A DNA stretch of 64,000 nt from an uncultured Pelagibacteraceae bacterium (GTDB taxonomy: Bacteria; Pseudomonadota; Alphaproteobacteria; Pelagibacterales; Pelagibacteraceae), in assembly GCA_902624045.1 (NCBI GenBank), contig CACNVX010000002.1:1-64000 (forward strand), read 5' to 3'. Position 1 is the first letter of the stretch, and every line of letters begins with the position of its first letter. A program made the position numbers and the translations under genes. The notes under the pieces are model-generated. The model was given only the letters and a program-made list of their open reading frames with translations. It searched no databases and was not told where the DNA came from. This document shows positions 10,326 to 20,113 of the stretch, piece after piece.

Positions 10326-10849
10326 ATATTGTAAAGAACGGCCCAGACGGAATAAAAGTATTAAAACCAAAATTGTTCAAAGATAATAGAGGTCACTTTT
10401 ATGAAGCTTTAAATTTAAAAAAATTAAGTAAAATTTTAAAAAAAAAAATTACAATAAAACAATCAAATGTATCCTTTTCAAAAAAAAATGTTTTTAGAGG
10501 ATTTCATTTTCAACAATATCCATTTACTCAGGAAAAATTTATAAGGGTTTTAAACGGTAAGATATTAGATATTTTAATTTCTATTGATAAAAATTCTAAA
10601 AATTATTTAAAAGCGTTTTATTTTGAGTTATCAGATAAAAATAAGAGAATTTTATATGTGCCTAAAAAATTTGCGCACGGATTTTTAGTTTTGTCTAAAA
10701 ACGCAACAATTGAGTATTTTGTTACAAATTATTATTCAAAAGAAAACGAGAGAAGTATAAATATTTTCGATGAAAGATTAAAAATTAATAAAAAAATAAC
10801 CCAAAAAAAATTGATAATGTCAGCCAAGGATAAGACAAGCAATTTTTAA
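10322..10849 (+). CDS. rfbC: dTDP-4-dehydrorhamnose 3,5-epimerase
   Basis: FRGFHFQQYPFTQEKFIRVLNGKILDILISID...YVPKKFAHGFLVLS. Confidence 0.93.
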   Translation: MNIVKNGPDGIKVLKPKLFKDNRGHFYEALNLKKLSKILKKKITIKQSNVSFSKKNVFRGFHFQQYPFTQEKFIRVLNGKILDILISIDKNSKNYLKAFYFELSDKNKRILYVPKKFAHGFLVLSKNATIEYFVTNYYSKENERSINIFDERLKINKKITQKKLIMSAKDKTSNF

Positions 10850-12099
10850 TGACGTTAGTTAATTTTAACAAATATTTATTTATTTTTTTATCTATAAATA
10901 TATGTTTAATTCCTGTTTTTCTTATAACAGGACCTTTTTTATCAGATCTGAGTTTAAGTTTATGTTCAATATTATATTTATTCTACATTCTATTAAATAA
11001 AAAATTTAACGTTTTCAAAAATTATTTCTTTATTTTTTTCTTAATATTTTATTTAACAATTTTAATATCATCTCTTCAGTCTGCAAATATATTTTTTTCT
11101 CTACATTCTTCCTTACCGTATATAAGGTTTGGGTTATTTATTTTATGTGTATGGCATACAGCAAAAGAAGATATAAAACTATTCAATAAAATTTTCCTAG
11201 TATTAACTGCTATTTACATTTTATTAGTATTCGATGGATATTTGCAATTTTTTACAGGAACCAATATCTTAAATTTCGAAAAAACAGGAATTAGAATATC
11301 AAGTTTTTTTGGCGACGAATTAATTTTAGGTAGTTATGTAATTAGGTTTTTACCAATTTACCTAGGATTGTATTTTTATACAATTGTAAAAAGATACATA
11401 TCCATTTATGAAAAAATATTTTTTTTAATATTTTTTATTTTAATATCGATACTTGTAATAATTTCTGGTGAGAGAACAGCTTTTGCTTTGTTGCTGATTA
11501 GCATTTTTTTAATACTTTTTTCTCTCAAGGGTTTTAAAAAAGCAAGAATTTCTTTTTTATTAATTTTTGTTTTGACTAGTATAATTTTCACATTCGTTTA
11601 TCAAAATAATTTCCAAAGACTATTCGTAGAAACAAAACAACAGATAATTAAAGAGAATAAAATATATTTTTTTGGTCAACGAAGACACGAGTATGCAAAT
11701 GTCTCAATTAATATATTTAAAGACAATATATTCCTAGGTTCAGGTCCCAGAACCTACAGAGTTGAGAGTAAAAACGATAAATATGCAATTTCAGATCTTT
11801 CTTGGAATACACATCCACACAGTATGTACTTACAACTGCTTGCTGAAACTGGAATAATGGGGACACTTTTAATTATTTTTGTCTTTTGTTATTTTATTAT
11901 TCAAATTTTTAATCAATCAAAAAATAAAAATTTTTCAAATTTAAAATTCAATATTCAATCATGTGTTGTTATAGCAATAATTATTAACTTTTTTCCGTTA
12001 ATGCCCTCTGGAAATTTTTTTAATAATTGGATTAGTATTGTATATTATTATCCAGTCGCAATATTTTTTGGTTTGAAATATGAAACTGAAAAGATCTGA
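10849..12099 (+). CDS. O-antigen ligase/polymerase family membrane protein
   Basis: 416 aa polytopic protein with GSGPRTYRVES...THPHSMYLQLLAETGIMGTLLII, a WaaL/Wzy-C type loop. Confidence 0.85.
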   Translation: MTLVNFNKYLFIFLSINICLIPVFLITGPFLSDLSLSLCSILYLFYILLNKKFNVFKNYFFIFFLIFYLTILISSLQSANIFFSLHSSLPYIRFGLFILCVWHTAKEDIKLFNKIFLVLTAIYILLVFDGYLQFFTGTNILNFEKTGIRISSFFGDELILGSYVIRFLPIYLGLYFYTIVKRYISIYEKIFFLIFFILISILVIISGERTAFALLLISIFLILFSLKGFKKARISFLLIFVLTSIIFTFVYQNNFQRLFVETKQQIIKENKIYFFGQRRHEYANVSINIFKDNIFLGSGPRTYRVESKNDKYAISDLSWNTHPHSMYLQLLAETGIMGTLLIIFVFCYFIIQIFNQSKNKNFSNLKFNIQSCVVIAIIINFFPLMPSGNFFNNWISIVYYYPVAIFFGLKYETEKI

Positions 12100-12234
12100 A
12101 AGTAAATTTATAAAATTTAATTTATATATATAAATTTAAAAATTTAGAAATAATAATTATTTTGCCTATATATATTGACTAAATTGATTAATATTTATGT
12201 TTACTTAATAATATTTTTTTTATATAAGCCCCCT

Positions 12235-12350
12235 GCCTGGTGATTATTGCGAAAGGGTAATACCCGATCCCATTCCGAACTCGGAAGTCAAGCCTTTCTG
12301 CGCCGATGGTACTTTGTCTTAAGATACGGGAGAGTAGGTCATTGCCAGGC
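12235..12350 (+). rRNA. rrf: 5S ribosomal RNA
   Basis: GCCTGG...CCAGGC terminal helix; GGGTAATACCCGATCCCATTCCGAACTCGGAAGTCAAGCC and GGGAGAGTAGGTCATTGCC are conserved 5S segments. Confidence 0.95.
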
Positions 12351-12360
12351 TATAGCTCTA

Positions 12361-13254
12361 ATGAAAAAATATATTTTAGTAACAGGTGGGGCTGGATTCG
12401 TTGGTTCAAACCTAATTGATCTTCTTTTAAAAAAAACCAATAAGGATATTATAAGTTTAGATAATTATTCTAGCGGTCAAAAAAAAAATCACATAAAAAG
12501 TTTGAGAGTAAGCTACGTCCGAGGAGATACATCTCAGATAAATAAGATATTTAAAAAAAATAAAAACAAAATACACTCCCTTTTTCATTTTGGAGAATTT
12601 GCTAGAATATTTCAAAGTTTTAAAAAATTTGATGATTGTTTTAAATCTAATGTAATTGGCTCCAATGCAGTTTTTAATTTTTGCTTAGATAACAAGATAA
12701 AATTAATTTATTCTGCAACCTCAGCGAGTTTAGGCAATAAAGGAAATGACAAAAATTTATCACCATATGCTTTTTCAAAATCAAAAAATTTGGAATTATT
12801 AGAAAATTTAAGAAAATGGTTTAACTTTAAATTTGAAGTAGTTTATTTTTATAATGTCTATGGCCCAAAACAAATTAAAAAAGGGTCAATGGCAACTGTA
12901 ATTGGAATATTTGAGGATCTATTTGAAACTAATAAACCGATAACGGTTGTTATGCCAGGGACACAAACAAGAAGATTTACGCATATTTCTGATACTGTTA
13001 ATGTTTGTTATGAGGCTTGGAAAAGGAATAAATGTTCGCATTACAGTATTTCTAATAAAAAAGCTTATTCAATTTTGCAAGTAGCAAAAATGTTTAAATC
13101 TAATATATCATATTTGAAGTCAAGACCAGGAGAGCGTTTTGCATCAGCTTTAACTAAAATATCTCAAAATAATAGAATAATTCAAAGATTTGGAAAAATA
13201 GATTTGAAAGATTACATAAGTTCGTTTATTAAAGGTAAAAATTTTAAAAAATGA
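12361..13254 (+). CDS. NAD-dependent epimerase/dehydratase (nucleotide-sugar epimerase)
   Basis: [32 protein letters not shown]...YAFSKSK (YxxxK), [10 protein letters not shown]. The supplied ORF (12247) extends into 5S; the true ATG is at 12361. Confidence 0.88.
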   Translation: MKKYILVTGGAGFVGSNLIDLLLKKTNKDIISLDNYSSGQKKNHIKSLRVSYVRGDTSQINKIFKKNKNKIHSLFHFGEFARIFQSFKKFDDCFKSNVIGSNAVFNFCLDNKIKLIYSATSASLGNKGNDKNLSPYAFSKSKNLELLENLRKWFNFKFEVVYFYNVYGPKQIKKGSMATVIGIFEDLFETNKPITVVMPGTQTRRFTHISDTVNVCYEAWKRNKCSHYSISNKKAYSILQVAKMFKSNISYLKSRPGERFASALTKISQNNRIIQRFGKIDLKDYISSFIKGKNFKK

Positions 13255-13376
13255 AAATTAAGAGCTCACTCAAATCAATAAAGAAAAGAGACCTAAACTC
13301 TAAGCTTGTAAGAAGAAGAGGAAGAGTCTACGTAATTAATAAAACAAACCCAAAATTTAAAGCAAGACAAAAGTAA
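13251..13376 (+). CDS. rpmJ: 50S ribosomal protein L36 (cysteine-free form)
   Basis: Read by eye, absent from the ORF track: [45 protein letters not shown] overlap with the preceding stop. Confidence 0.93.
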   Translation: MKIKSSLKSIKKRDLNSKLVRRRGRVYVINKTNPKFKARQK

Positions 13377-13380
13377 GTTT

Positions 13381-13491
13381 ATGGATAATGAAAACCATAA
13401 AAATACTTGGAATAATTTTACAAAATTTGTTCTGTGGGGAACTGTCGCTGTTATATGTGTTTTAGTATTAATGGCAATATTCTTATTGTAA
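13381..13491 (+). CDS. Small membrane protein, aa3-type cytochrome c oxidase subunit IV-like
   Basis: MDNENHKNTWNNFTKFVLWGTVAVICVLVLMAIFLL*: N-terminal H..TW..F and one TM helix, next to pntA as in other alphaproteobacteria. Confidence 0.65.
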   Translation: MDNENHKNTWNNFTKFVLWGTVAVICVLVLMAIFLL

Positions 13492-13500
13492 GGTTCCCAA

Positions 13501-14589
13501 ATGAAAATAGGGTCTATACTAGAAAATCAAAACCTTGAAAAAAGAATTGCTATAACACCTGAGTTAGTAAAAAAATATATTACTCTTGGATTTGAAATAA
13601 ATTTAATTGAAAATTATGGAACTCATCTTGGTATAAGAGATGAGCAATTCAAAGGCATGGGTGTTAAAATTTCTAAAGATGATTCAGAAATTTTAAATTC
13701 TTCTGACATAATTGTTCAGCTAGGCATGTTGTCTGATGATAAAGTTTCAAAAATTAGAGAAAATCAAACATTAATTGGAGTTTTAAACCCTTACAAAAAT
13801 AAAGAACAATTAGAAAATTTAGCTAAAAAAAAAATCAATCTTTTTTCTTTAGAATTACTTCCAAGAATTACTAGAGCTCAATCAATGGATATATTATCCT
13901 CACAAGCAAACCTTGCTGGTTATAAGGCAGTTATAGAATCTTTTGCCAATTTTGAAAAAGCTATACCAATGATGATGACAGCAGCAGGAACAGTTCCGGC
14001 TGCAAAGGTTTTGGTTGTCGGCGCAGGTGTTGCTGGGTTACAAGCTATTGCCACTGCAAAGAGAATGGGAGCAATAGTTTTTGCTACTGATGTAAGAATG
14101 GCATCAAAAGAACAAGTTGAGAGTTTAGGTGGTAAATTTTTAACTGTAGAAGGTTCAGAAAATTTAGAAACTGATGGTGGTTATGCCAAAGAAACTTCTC
14201 AAGATTTCAAGCAAAAACAAGAAGAGCTTTTATCTGAAACTTTAAAAAAAATTGATATAGTAATTTGTACAGCCCTTATACCAGGTAAAAAAGCTCCTTT
14301 GATAATTAAAGATAAAATGATTGAAAACATGCAATCTGGATCAGTAATTTATGATCTTGCAGCAATCCAAGGTGGAAATACTGCATTTACAGAAGTGGAT
14401 AAAATTATTAAAAAAAACGGAATAAAAATAATGGGTGAAAGTAATATTTTAAATAAGTTACCTGTTTCTGCTTCAAACTTATATGCCAAAAATATTTTTA
14501 ATTTTGTTGATAATTTAATCGACAAAGAGACTAAAAAAATAAATATTAATTTAGAAGATGAAATTATAGAAAAAACATTAATAAAGTGA
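13501..14589 (+). CDS. pntA: NAD(P) transhydrogenase subunit alpha part 1
   Basis: IAITPELVKKY, MDILSSQANLAGYKAV, VLVVGAGVAGLQAIATAKRMGA. Confidence 0.96.
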   Translation: MKIGSILENQNLEKRIAITPELVKKYITLGFEINLIENYGTHLGIRDEQFKGMGVKISKDDSEILNSSDIIVQLGMLSDDKVSKIRENQTLIGVLNPYKNKEQLENLAKKKINLFSLELLPRITRAQSMDILSSQANLAGYKAVIESFANFEKAIPMMMTAAGTVPAAKVLVVGAGVAGLQAIATAKRMGAIVFATDVRMASKEQVESLGGKFLTVEGSENLETDGGYAKETSQDFKQKQEELLSETLKKIDIVICTALIPGKKAPLIIKDKMIENMQSGSVIYDLAAIQGGNTAFTEVDKIIKKNGIKIMGESNILNKLPVSASNLYAKNIFNFVDNLIDKETKKININLEDEIIEKTLIK

Positions 14590-14592
14590 GTT

Positions 14593-14901
14593 ATGGAAAT
14601 AGATCCTTTAATATTTAGACTAAGTATATTTATCCTTTCAATATTTGTGGGATATTATGTTGTATGGAGTGTAACACCATCTTTACACACACCTTTAATG
14701 TCAGTTACTAATGCAATTTCCTCTGTAATTATTGTTGGAGCTATTATTGCAGGTTTGTCAGGAAATTCTGACAACGTATTTAACACTTCAAGTATATTTG
14801 GTTTTTTAGCAATAGCACTAGCTGCAATTAACATTTTTGGAGGATTTCTTGTAACTCAAAGAATGTTGGCAATGTATAAAAAAAAGAAAAAGGATAAATA
14901 A
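14593..14901 (+). CDS. pntA2: NAD(P) transhydrogenase subunit alpha part 2
   Basis: VGYYVVWSVTPSLHTPLMSVTNAISSVIIVGA...AAINIFGGFLVTQRMLAMYKKK. Confidence 0.95.
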   Translation: MEIDPLIFRLSIFILSIFVGYYVVWSVTPSLHTPLMSVTNAISSVIIVGAIIAGLSGNSDNVFNTSSIFGFLAIALAAINIFGGFLVTQRMLAMYKKKKKDK

Positions 14902-14902
14902 A

Positions 14903-16300
14903 ATGATATCTGCAAACTTATCAGCAATTTTTTATTTAGTATCAGGTGTTTTGTTTATTCTTGCTTTAAGGGGCCTGTCTTCACCCGAAACATCAAGACA
15001 AGGAAATTTGTTTGGTATTTTAGGTATGATTATTGCTATAATAGTAACGTTTTTATCAACAGGTAATTTTTCTACTGGATTTATATTTGTACTAATATTT
15101 ATTTTAGTAGGCGGATCTGTTGGTGCATTTATAGCTTATAGAATACCTATGACAGCTATGCCAGAATTAGTAGCTGGTTTTCATAGTCTTGTTGGACTTG
15201 CTGCTGTTTTTGTTGCAATTTCTGCTTTTTTAAACCCTGAAGCATTTAATCTAGGAGTGCCAGGAAATATTAAACTTGGTAGCTTGATTGAGATGTCTAT
15301 TGGTGCTGCGGTCGGAGCTATAACATTTTCTGGCTCAGTAATTGCTTTCTTAAAATTACAAGGAATTATGTCTGGATCTCCAATCACATTTAAAGGACAA
15401 CACCCTTTAAATGCAATTATATTGATTTCAATAGTTGTTTTAATTTATCTTTTGTGCTCAACACAATCATCCAATTTATTTTGGATTTTATTAGTTGTAT
15501 CATTTTTAATTGGTTTTCTTTTAATTATACCAATTGGTGGAGCAGATATGCCTGTTGTAATTTCTATGCTTAACTCGTATTCTGGTTGGGCAGCTGCAGG
15601 AATTGGTTTTACTTTAGAAAATACAGCATTAATAATTACAGGAGCACTTGTTGGATCATCGGGTGCAATTTTATCTTATATTATGTGTAAAGGAATGAAT
15701 CGTTCTTTCTTTAATGTTATATTAGGTGGATTTGGAGCTACTGAAGATATAACAACTAGTTCTGCAAAAGAACAAAGACCGGTCAAAAGTGGTAATGCGG
15801 ATGATGCTGCTTTTTTAATGAAAAATGCTTCATCAGTCATAATTGTTCCTGGTTATGGAATGGCAGTTGCTCAAGCTCAACATGCTTTAAGAGAAATGGT
15901 AGATACATTAAAGAAAAATGATATTAAAGTATCTTACGCCATTCATCCAGTTGCTGGACGAATGCCAGGACACATGAATGTTTTATTGGCAGAAGCAAAT
16001 GTACCATATGATGAGGTTTTTGAATTAGAAGAAATAAACAATGATTTTGCAAACGCAGATGTTGCTTTTGTTATTGGTGCAAATGATGTTACCAATCCAG
16101 TTGCAAAAACAGATCCACAAAGTCCAATTTATGGAATGCCAGTCTTAGATGTAGAAAAATGCAAGTCAGTTTTGTTTGTAAAAAGAAGCCTATCACCTGG
16201 ATATGCAGGTATAGATAATGATTTGTTCTATAAGGAAAATACCCTGATGTTGTTTGCAGACGCAAAAAAAATGACAGAAGATATTACTAAGAATTTGTAG
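14903..16300 (+). CDS. pntB: NAD(P) transhydrogenase subunit beta
   Basis: GVLFILALRGLSSPETSRQGN, GADMPVVISMLNSYSGWAAAGIGF, PGYGMAVAQAQHALREM, HPVAGRMPGHMNVLLAEANVPYDEV. Confidence 0.97.
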   Translation: MISANLSAIFYLVSGVLFILALRGLSSPETSRQGNLFGILGMIIAIIVTFLSTGNFSTGFIFVLIFILVGGSVGAFIAYRIPMTAMPELVAGFHSLVGLAAVFVAISAFLNPEAFNLGVPGNIKLGSLIEMSIGAAVGAITFSGSVIAFLKLQGIMSGSPITFKGQHPLNAIILISIVVLIYLLCSTQSSNLFWILLVVSFLIGFLLIIPIGGADMPVVISMLNSYSGWAAAGIGFTLENTALIITGALVGSSGAILSYIMCKGMNRSFFNVILGGFGATEDITTSSAKEQRPVKSGNADDAAFLMKNASSVIIVPGYGMAVAQAQHALREMVDTLKKNDIKVSYAIHPVAGRMPGHMNVLLAEANVPYDEVFELEEINNDFANADVAFVIGANDVTNPVAKTDPQSPIYGMPVLDVEKCKSVLFVKRSLSPGYAGIDNDLFYKENTLMLFADAKKMTEDITKNL

Positions 16301-16305
16301 ATCAT

Positions 16306-17004
16306 ATGAATACAAAGATTTTTTGTGATATTGCAGACATATCCTCAATAAAAAAATTTAATAATAAATCAATTGTAAAAGGATTTACCACCAACCCAAG
16401 TTTAATGAGAAAAGCTGGTGCAAAAGATTATAAATCTTATTCTAAACAAATACTTAAAATTTGTAGAAATAAACCTATTTCTTTTGAAGTATTTGCTGAT
16501 GATAAAGATTCTATGATCGAGCAAGGAAAAAAAATTAATAGTTGGGGTAAAAATGTTTATGTAAAAGTTCCTGTGGTTAATTCAAAAAATAAATTCTCCG
16601 GTAGTGTAATAAAAGAGCTAAATAGTAAAAATATTAAGTTGAATATCACAGCAGTATACACAGCTAAGCAAACCGAAAAAATACTTAAGTTAATTGATAA
16701 AAAAACTAGAGTGATAATTTCAATTTTTGCTGGAAGAGCAGGAGATACCGGCAAAGATCCAGTACCAGAATTTAAAAAAAGTATAAAATTAGCAAAGAAG
16801 TTTAAAAATGTAGAAATTTTATGGGCAAGTGTTCGAGAACCTTATAATTATTTACAAGCTAAACAATTGGGCTGCCATATAATTACTATTCCTCCAGCTG
16901 TAATTGAGAAAATAGAAAAATTTGGAAAATCATTCAATCAGTTAACTATAGAGACTGTTAAGGCTTTCCTTGTCGATAGCAAGAAATCTAATTTTAAAAT
17001 ATAA
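16306..17004 (+). CDS. Transaldolase family protein (short, FSA-like)
   Basis: KIFCDIADISSIKKF, KGFTTNPSLMRKAG, VYVKVPV, NITAVYT, ISIFAGRAGDTGKDP, ILWASVREPYN. Confidence 0.9.
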   Translation: MNTKIFCDIADISSIKKFNNKSIVKGFTTNPSLMRKAGAKDYKSYSKQILKICRNKPISFEVFADDKDSMIEQGKKINSWGKNVYVKVPVVNSKNKFSGSVIKELNSKNIKLNITAVYTAKQTEKILKLIDKKTRVIISIFAGRAGDTGKDPVPEFKKSIKLAKKFKNVEILWASVREPYNYLQAKQLGCHIITIPPAVIEKIEKFGKSFNQLTIETVKAFLVDSKKSNFKI

Positions 17005-17010
17005 TTAAAT

Positions 17011-17087
<77 letters not shown>

Positions 17088-17093
17088 GTATTT

Positions 17094-17300
17094 TTAAATT
17101 CTATTTTTGAGTTTATTTAATTTCTTAACTCTTTTTATATTTTCTTGAAGTATTCTCTTTTTCTTTTCTGATGGTTTTTCATAAGTATTCTTTAATTTAA
17201 TAACCTTAAAGAAACCATCTCTTTGAAGTTTTCTTTTTAAAACCCTCAAAGCTTGTTCAACATTATTATCTTTAACTTCTATTTTAATAACTACCTCCAA
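17094..17300 (-). CDS. rpsU: 30S ribosomal protein S21
   Basis: VEQALRVLKRKLQRDGFFKVIKLKNTYEKPSEKKKR. Confidence 0.93.
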   Translation of the reverse strand: MEVVIKIEVKDNNVEQALRVLKRKLQRDGFFKVIKLKNTYEKPSEKKKRILQENIKRVKKLNKLKNRI

Positions 17301-17351
17301 AAAAGCGCTTAGATAACACTTTTATAAATTTATGTCTATTAATTTTATTCA

Positions 17352-17933
17352 CTATACAGATGCCTGGGTTGATTTATTTTGTTTTTCTTTTTCTTTTTTT
17401 TCTCTTTTTATTCTTCTTTCAGCTTTTTCAATAGCTTCAACTAAATCTTTTTGAGTGAATAAATTTAAGGCAACAGGATCTTTTGGATTTAAATTATTAT
17501 AGTTCCAATAACTTTTATTTCTAATTGACGTCACAGAATTTTTAGTAATACCAACCAACTTGGCTATTTGAGAATCTTTTAATATATTGTGTTGCCTAAT
17601 TAACCACAAAGCAGAGTCGGGTTTATCTTGTCTTTTTGATAAGGGGATATATTTCTTTATTTTTTTTTCGTTATTTGAAATTTCAATATCACTACTTTTA
17701 ATATTTAATGGTCTATTTTCATCTTTTGATGACAGTTCAATTTCATCTCTTGAAAGTTGACCAGATATAATAGGATTATATGCTTTAATACCCTTTGCCA
17801 CTTCACCATCTGCAATTCCTTGTATTTCAACTTCATGTAATTTACAAAAATCTGCGATTTGTTTAAAAGTTAATGTAGTATTTTCTACTAACCATACGGC
17901 AGTTGCCATTGGCATTAAGGGCGCGTTTGACAT
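17352..17933 (-). CDS. DUF1013 / cell-cycle transcriptional regulator TrcR-like
   Basis: APLMPMATAVWLVENTTLTFKQIADFCKLHEVEIQGIADGEVAKGI...NPI and WLIRQHNILKDSQIAKLVGITKNSVTSIRN. Confidence 0.88.
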   Translation of the reverse strand: MSNAPLMPMATAVWLVENTTLTFKQIADFCKLHEVEIQGIADGEVAKGIKAYNPIISGQLSRDEIELSSKDENRPLNIKSSDIEISNNEKKIKKYIPLSKRQDKPDSALWLIRQHNILKDSQIAKLVGITKNSVTSIRNKSYWNYNNLNPKDPVALNLFTQKDLVEAIEKAERRIKREKKEKEKQNKSTQASV

Positions 17934-18164
17934 TTAACTATTCTTTTCTGATTTAAAATTTTGGAATTTTTTATTAAATTTACTTATTCTACCTTTATCC
18001 ATTAATTTTTGCTTTCCACCAGTCCAGGCTGCATGAGATTTAGGGTCTATTTCTAATTTTAATATATCCCCCTCAGCACCCCAAGTTGATTTAGTTACAA
18101 ATTGAGTACCATCAGTCATTTCAACTTTAATAGTGTGGTAGTTTGGATGTATGTCTTTTTTCAT
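17934..18164 (-). CDS. rpmE: 50S ribosomal protein L31 (no cysteines)
   Basis: [29 protein letters not shown]...[14 protein letters not shown]. Confidence 0.94.
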   Translation of the reverse strand: MKKDIHPNYHTIKVEMTDGTQFVTKSTWGAEGDILKLEIDPKSHAAWTGGKQKLMDKGRISKFNKKFQNFKSEKNS

Positions 18165-18199
18165 ATCGAGACTTATAGCAAAAGAAAATTAGAACACAA

Positions 18200-18940
18200 T
18201 TAAAAGTTCTTTAAATTTTCAAGCATTTTATCATTAATTGCACTACTTGATGCTCGAATATCTATATTATTATGATCGAATTTATCTAAATCATTAACTA
18301 TCCCACCTGACTCCTCTACTAACAAGGCTCCTGCTGCTACGTCCCAAATATTAATTTTATTATGAAAAAAACCATCTAGTCTACCTGAAGCTACATAAGC
18401 TAAGTCTAAAGCTGCACAACCGCTGTATCTCATATTCAAATTGCTAAATTTGACTCCTTCATGATTACTAGAAAACAAACATTCATCTATCAAGTTTTTA
18501 TTTGATACTCGTAATCTTTGATTATTTAGATAAGCGCCTTTATTTTTTTCCGCATAAAACATTTCATCTTTAATTGGATCATAAATTAAACCACTAATTA
18601 TCTCTTTTTTAGATTCAAGAGCTAAACAAATTGCAAAATGAGGAATGCCATGTAAAAAATTTGTTGTACCATCTATAGGATCGATAATCCAAATATTATC
18701 TTTATCTTTGTTTTCAATTGAACCAACTTCCTCTGATAAAAAAGAATAATTTTTTTTTGCCTTAGAAAGTTCTTCAATTAGAATTTTTTCAACATGTTTG
18801 TCAGTTTTTGTAACAAAATCTCGGGGTCCTTTTTTAGATACTTGTAGTTTTTCAACTTCTCCAAAATCTCTTATCGCAGACTTTGATGCTTTTTCAGCTG
18901 CTTTGATCATAATGTTTAAATTTGAGGATATAGAGATCAT
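18200..18940 (-). CDS. suhB: Inositol monophosphatase family protein
   Basis: FVTKTDKHVEKILIEEL, FLSEEVG, IWIIDPIDGTTNFLHGIPHFAI, WDVAAGALLVEESGG. Confidence 0.94.
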   Translation of the reverse strand: MISISSNLNIMIKAAEKASKSAIRDFGEVEKLQVSKKGPRDFVTKTDKHVEKILIEELSKAKKNYSFLSEEVGSIENKDKDNIWIIDPIDGTTNFLHGIPHFAICLALESKKEIISGLIYDPIKDEMFYAEKNKGAYLNNQRLRVSNKNLIDECLFSSNHEGVKFSNLNMRYSGCAALDLAYVASGRLDGFFHNKINIWDVAAGALLVEESGGIVNDLDKFDHNNIDIRASSSAINDKMLENLKNF

Positions 18941-18941
18941 T

Positions 18942-19502
18942 TTAGATTTTTTTAATATACTCTAAATTTCTAGTATCAAGTACGATTTCATCACCCGCCT
19001 CAATAAACGGAGGAACTTGAATATTCAAACCATTATCAAGGGTTGCTGGTTTGTAAGATGATGACACAGTTTGCCCTTTAAGGGCCACATCAGTAGTTTC
19101 AATTTTACAATGTACTTGGTTAGGTAATTCAATTGATAATGGGTTTTCATTATAAAAACTTACAGAAACTTGTAGGTTTTCAGTTAAAAGTTTGCCCTTA
19201 TCACCTACAGTTTCTTTTTTTATTTCTATTTGTTCAAATGTTTTTGGATCCATAAAAAAATAATTAGTTTCATCACTATAAAGATAATTGAAAGTCTTTT
19301 CCTCCAATGATGCTTTTTCTACTGTTTCACTTGATCTAAATCTTTCATTTAACTTTGTGTTTTTGTTTAAGCTTTTCATTTCAACTTGAGCAAACGCACC
19401 ACCTTTTCCTGGTTTTACATGTTGTGTTTTTAAAACTTGCCACAAGTCATTTTTATATTCTAAGAGCATTCCAACTCTTATTTCTCCAGCATTAATTTTC
19501 AT
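18942..19502 (-). CDS. efp: Elongation factor P
   Basis: GEIRVGMLLEYKNDLWQVLKTQHVKPGKGGAFAQVEMKSL...VPPFIEAGDEIVLDTRNLEY. Confidence 0.97.
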   Translation of the reverse strand: MKINAGEIRVGMLLEYKNDLWQVLKTQHVKPGKGGAFAQVEMKSLNKNTKLNERFRSSETVEKASLEEKTFNYLYSDETNYFFMDPKTFEQIEIKKETVGDKGKLLTENLQVSVSFYNENPLSIELPNQVHCKIETTDVALKGQTVSSSYKPATLDNGLNIQVPPFIEAGDEIVLDTRNLEYIKKI

Positions 19503-20113
19503 TTTAATTTTTCTATAGCTTGTAATGGTTTATATTTTTTATTTTTCCAAACGTAGCCTGAGATAGCTAAAAAATTGGCATTATTCAATAATAGATTTTT
19601 ATAATTAACATCATTAATTCCACCAATAGCTACTGTTGGAGTTTTTGTAATTTTTTTAACCTTATTTAAAATCTTTACAGAGGCTACATGCTTAGTTTTT
19701 TTAGTTTTAGATTGACTAAAAGCACCAAAGGCAATGTAATCAGCTTCTGCTTTAATTGCTTTTTTTGCTAAAATCATGGAATTATGACAAGTAATTCCTA
19801 TAATTTTTTTACCAAGAATTTTTTTTGCTAAATTAATATTCATATCTTTTTGACCTAGATGGCAACCATCTGCGTCTAATTTTAAAGCAAGTAAAGGATC
19901 ATCGTTTATTATAAATTTTACTTTGTTTTTTTTACAAATATTCTTAATTTTTTTTCCAATTATAATTTTCTTTTTAAGAGAATAATTTTTTAGTCTAAGC
20001 TGAAAAAAACTTACTTTTTTTGTTTTTAGAACTAATTTAAGATTATTATAGAAAGAATTAGGTATTCTGTTAGGAGATATAAGATAAATAAATTTTTTTT
20101 TACTTATTTTCAA
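19499..20113 (-). CDS. thiE: Thiamine phosphate synthase
   Basis: FQLRLKN, FIINDDPLLALKLDADGCHLGQKDMN, IIGITCHNS, ADYIAFGAF, PTVAIGGIN. Confidence 0.92.
   Translation of the reverse strand: MKISKKKFIYLISPNRIPNSFYNNLKLVLKTKKVSFFQLRLKNYSLKKKIIIGKKIKNICKKNKVKFIINDDPLLALKLDADGCHLGQKDMNINLAKKILGKKIIGITCHNSMILAKKAIKAEADYIAFGAFSQSKTKKTKHVASVKILNKVKKITKTPTVAIGGINDVNYKNLLLNNANFLAISGYVWKNKKYKPLQAIEKLK

Noticed and set aside
12100-12180. AT-rich palindromic stretch (aatttatatatataaattt) downstream of the O-antigen ligase
   Set aside because: Could be a weak hairpin, but composition alone makes such palindromes likely; no G+C stem or clean T-run, so not called a terminator.
12247-12360. N-terminal extension of the epimerase ORF (MRKGNTRSHSELGSQAFLRRW...)
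   Set aside because: This is 5S rRNA sequence read as protein; the real start is the ATG at 12361.
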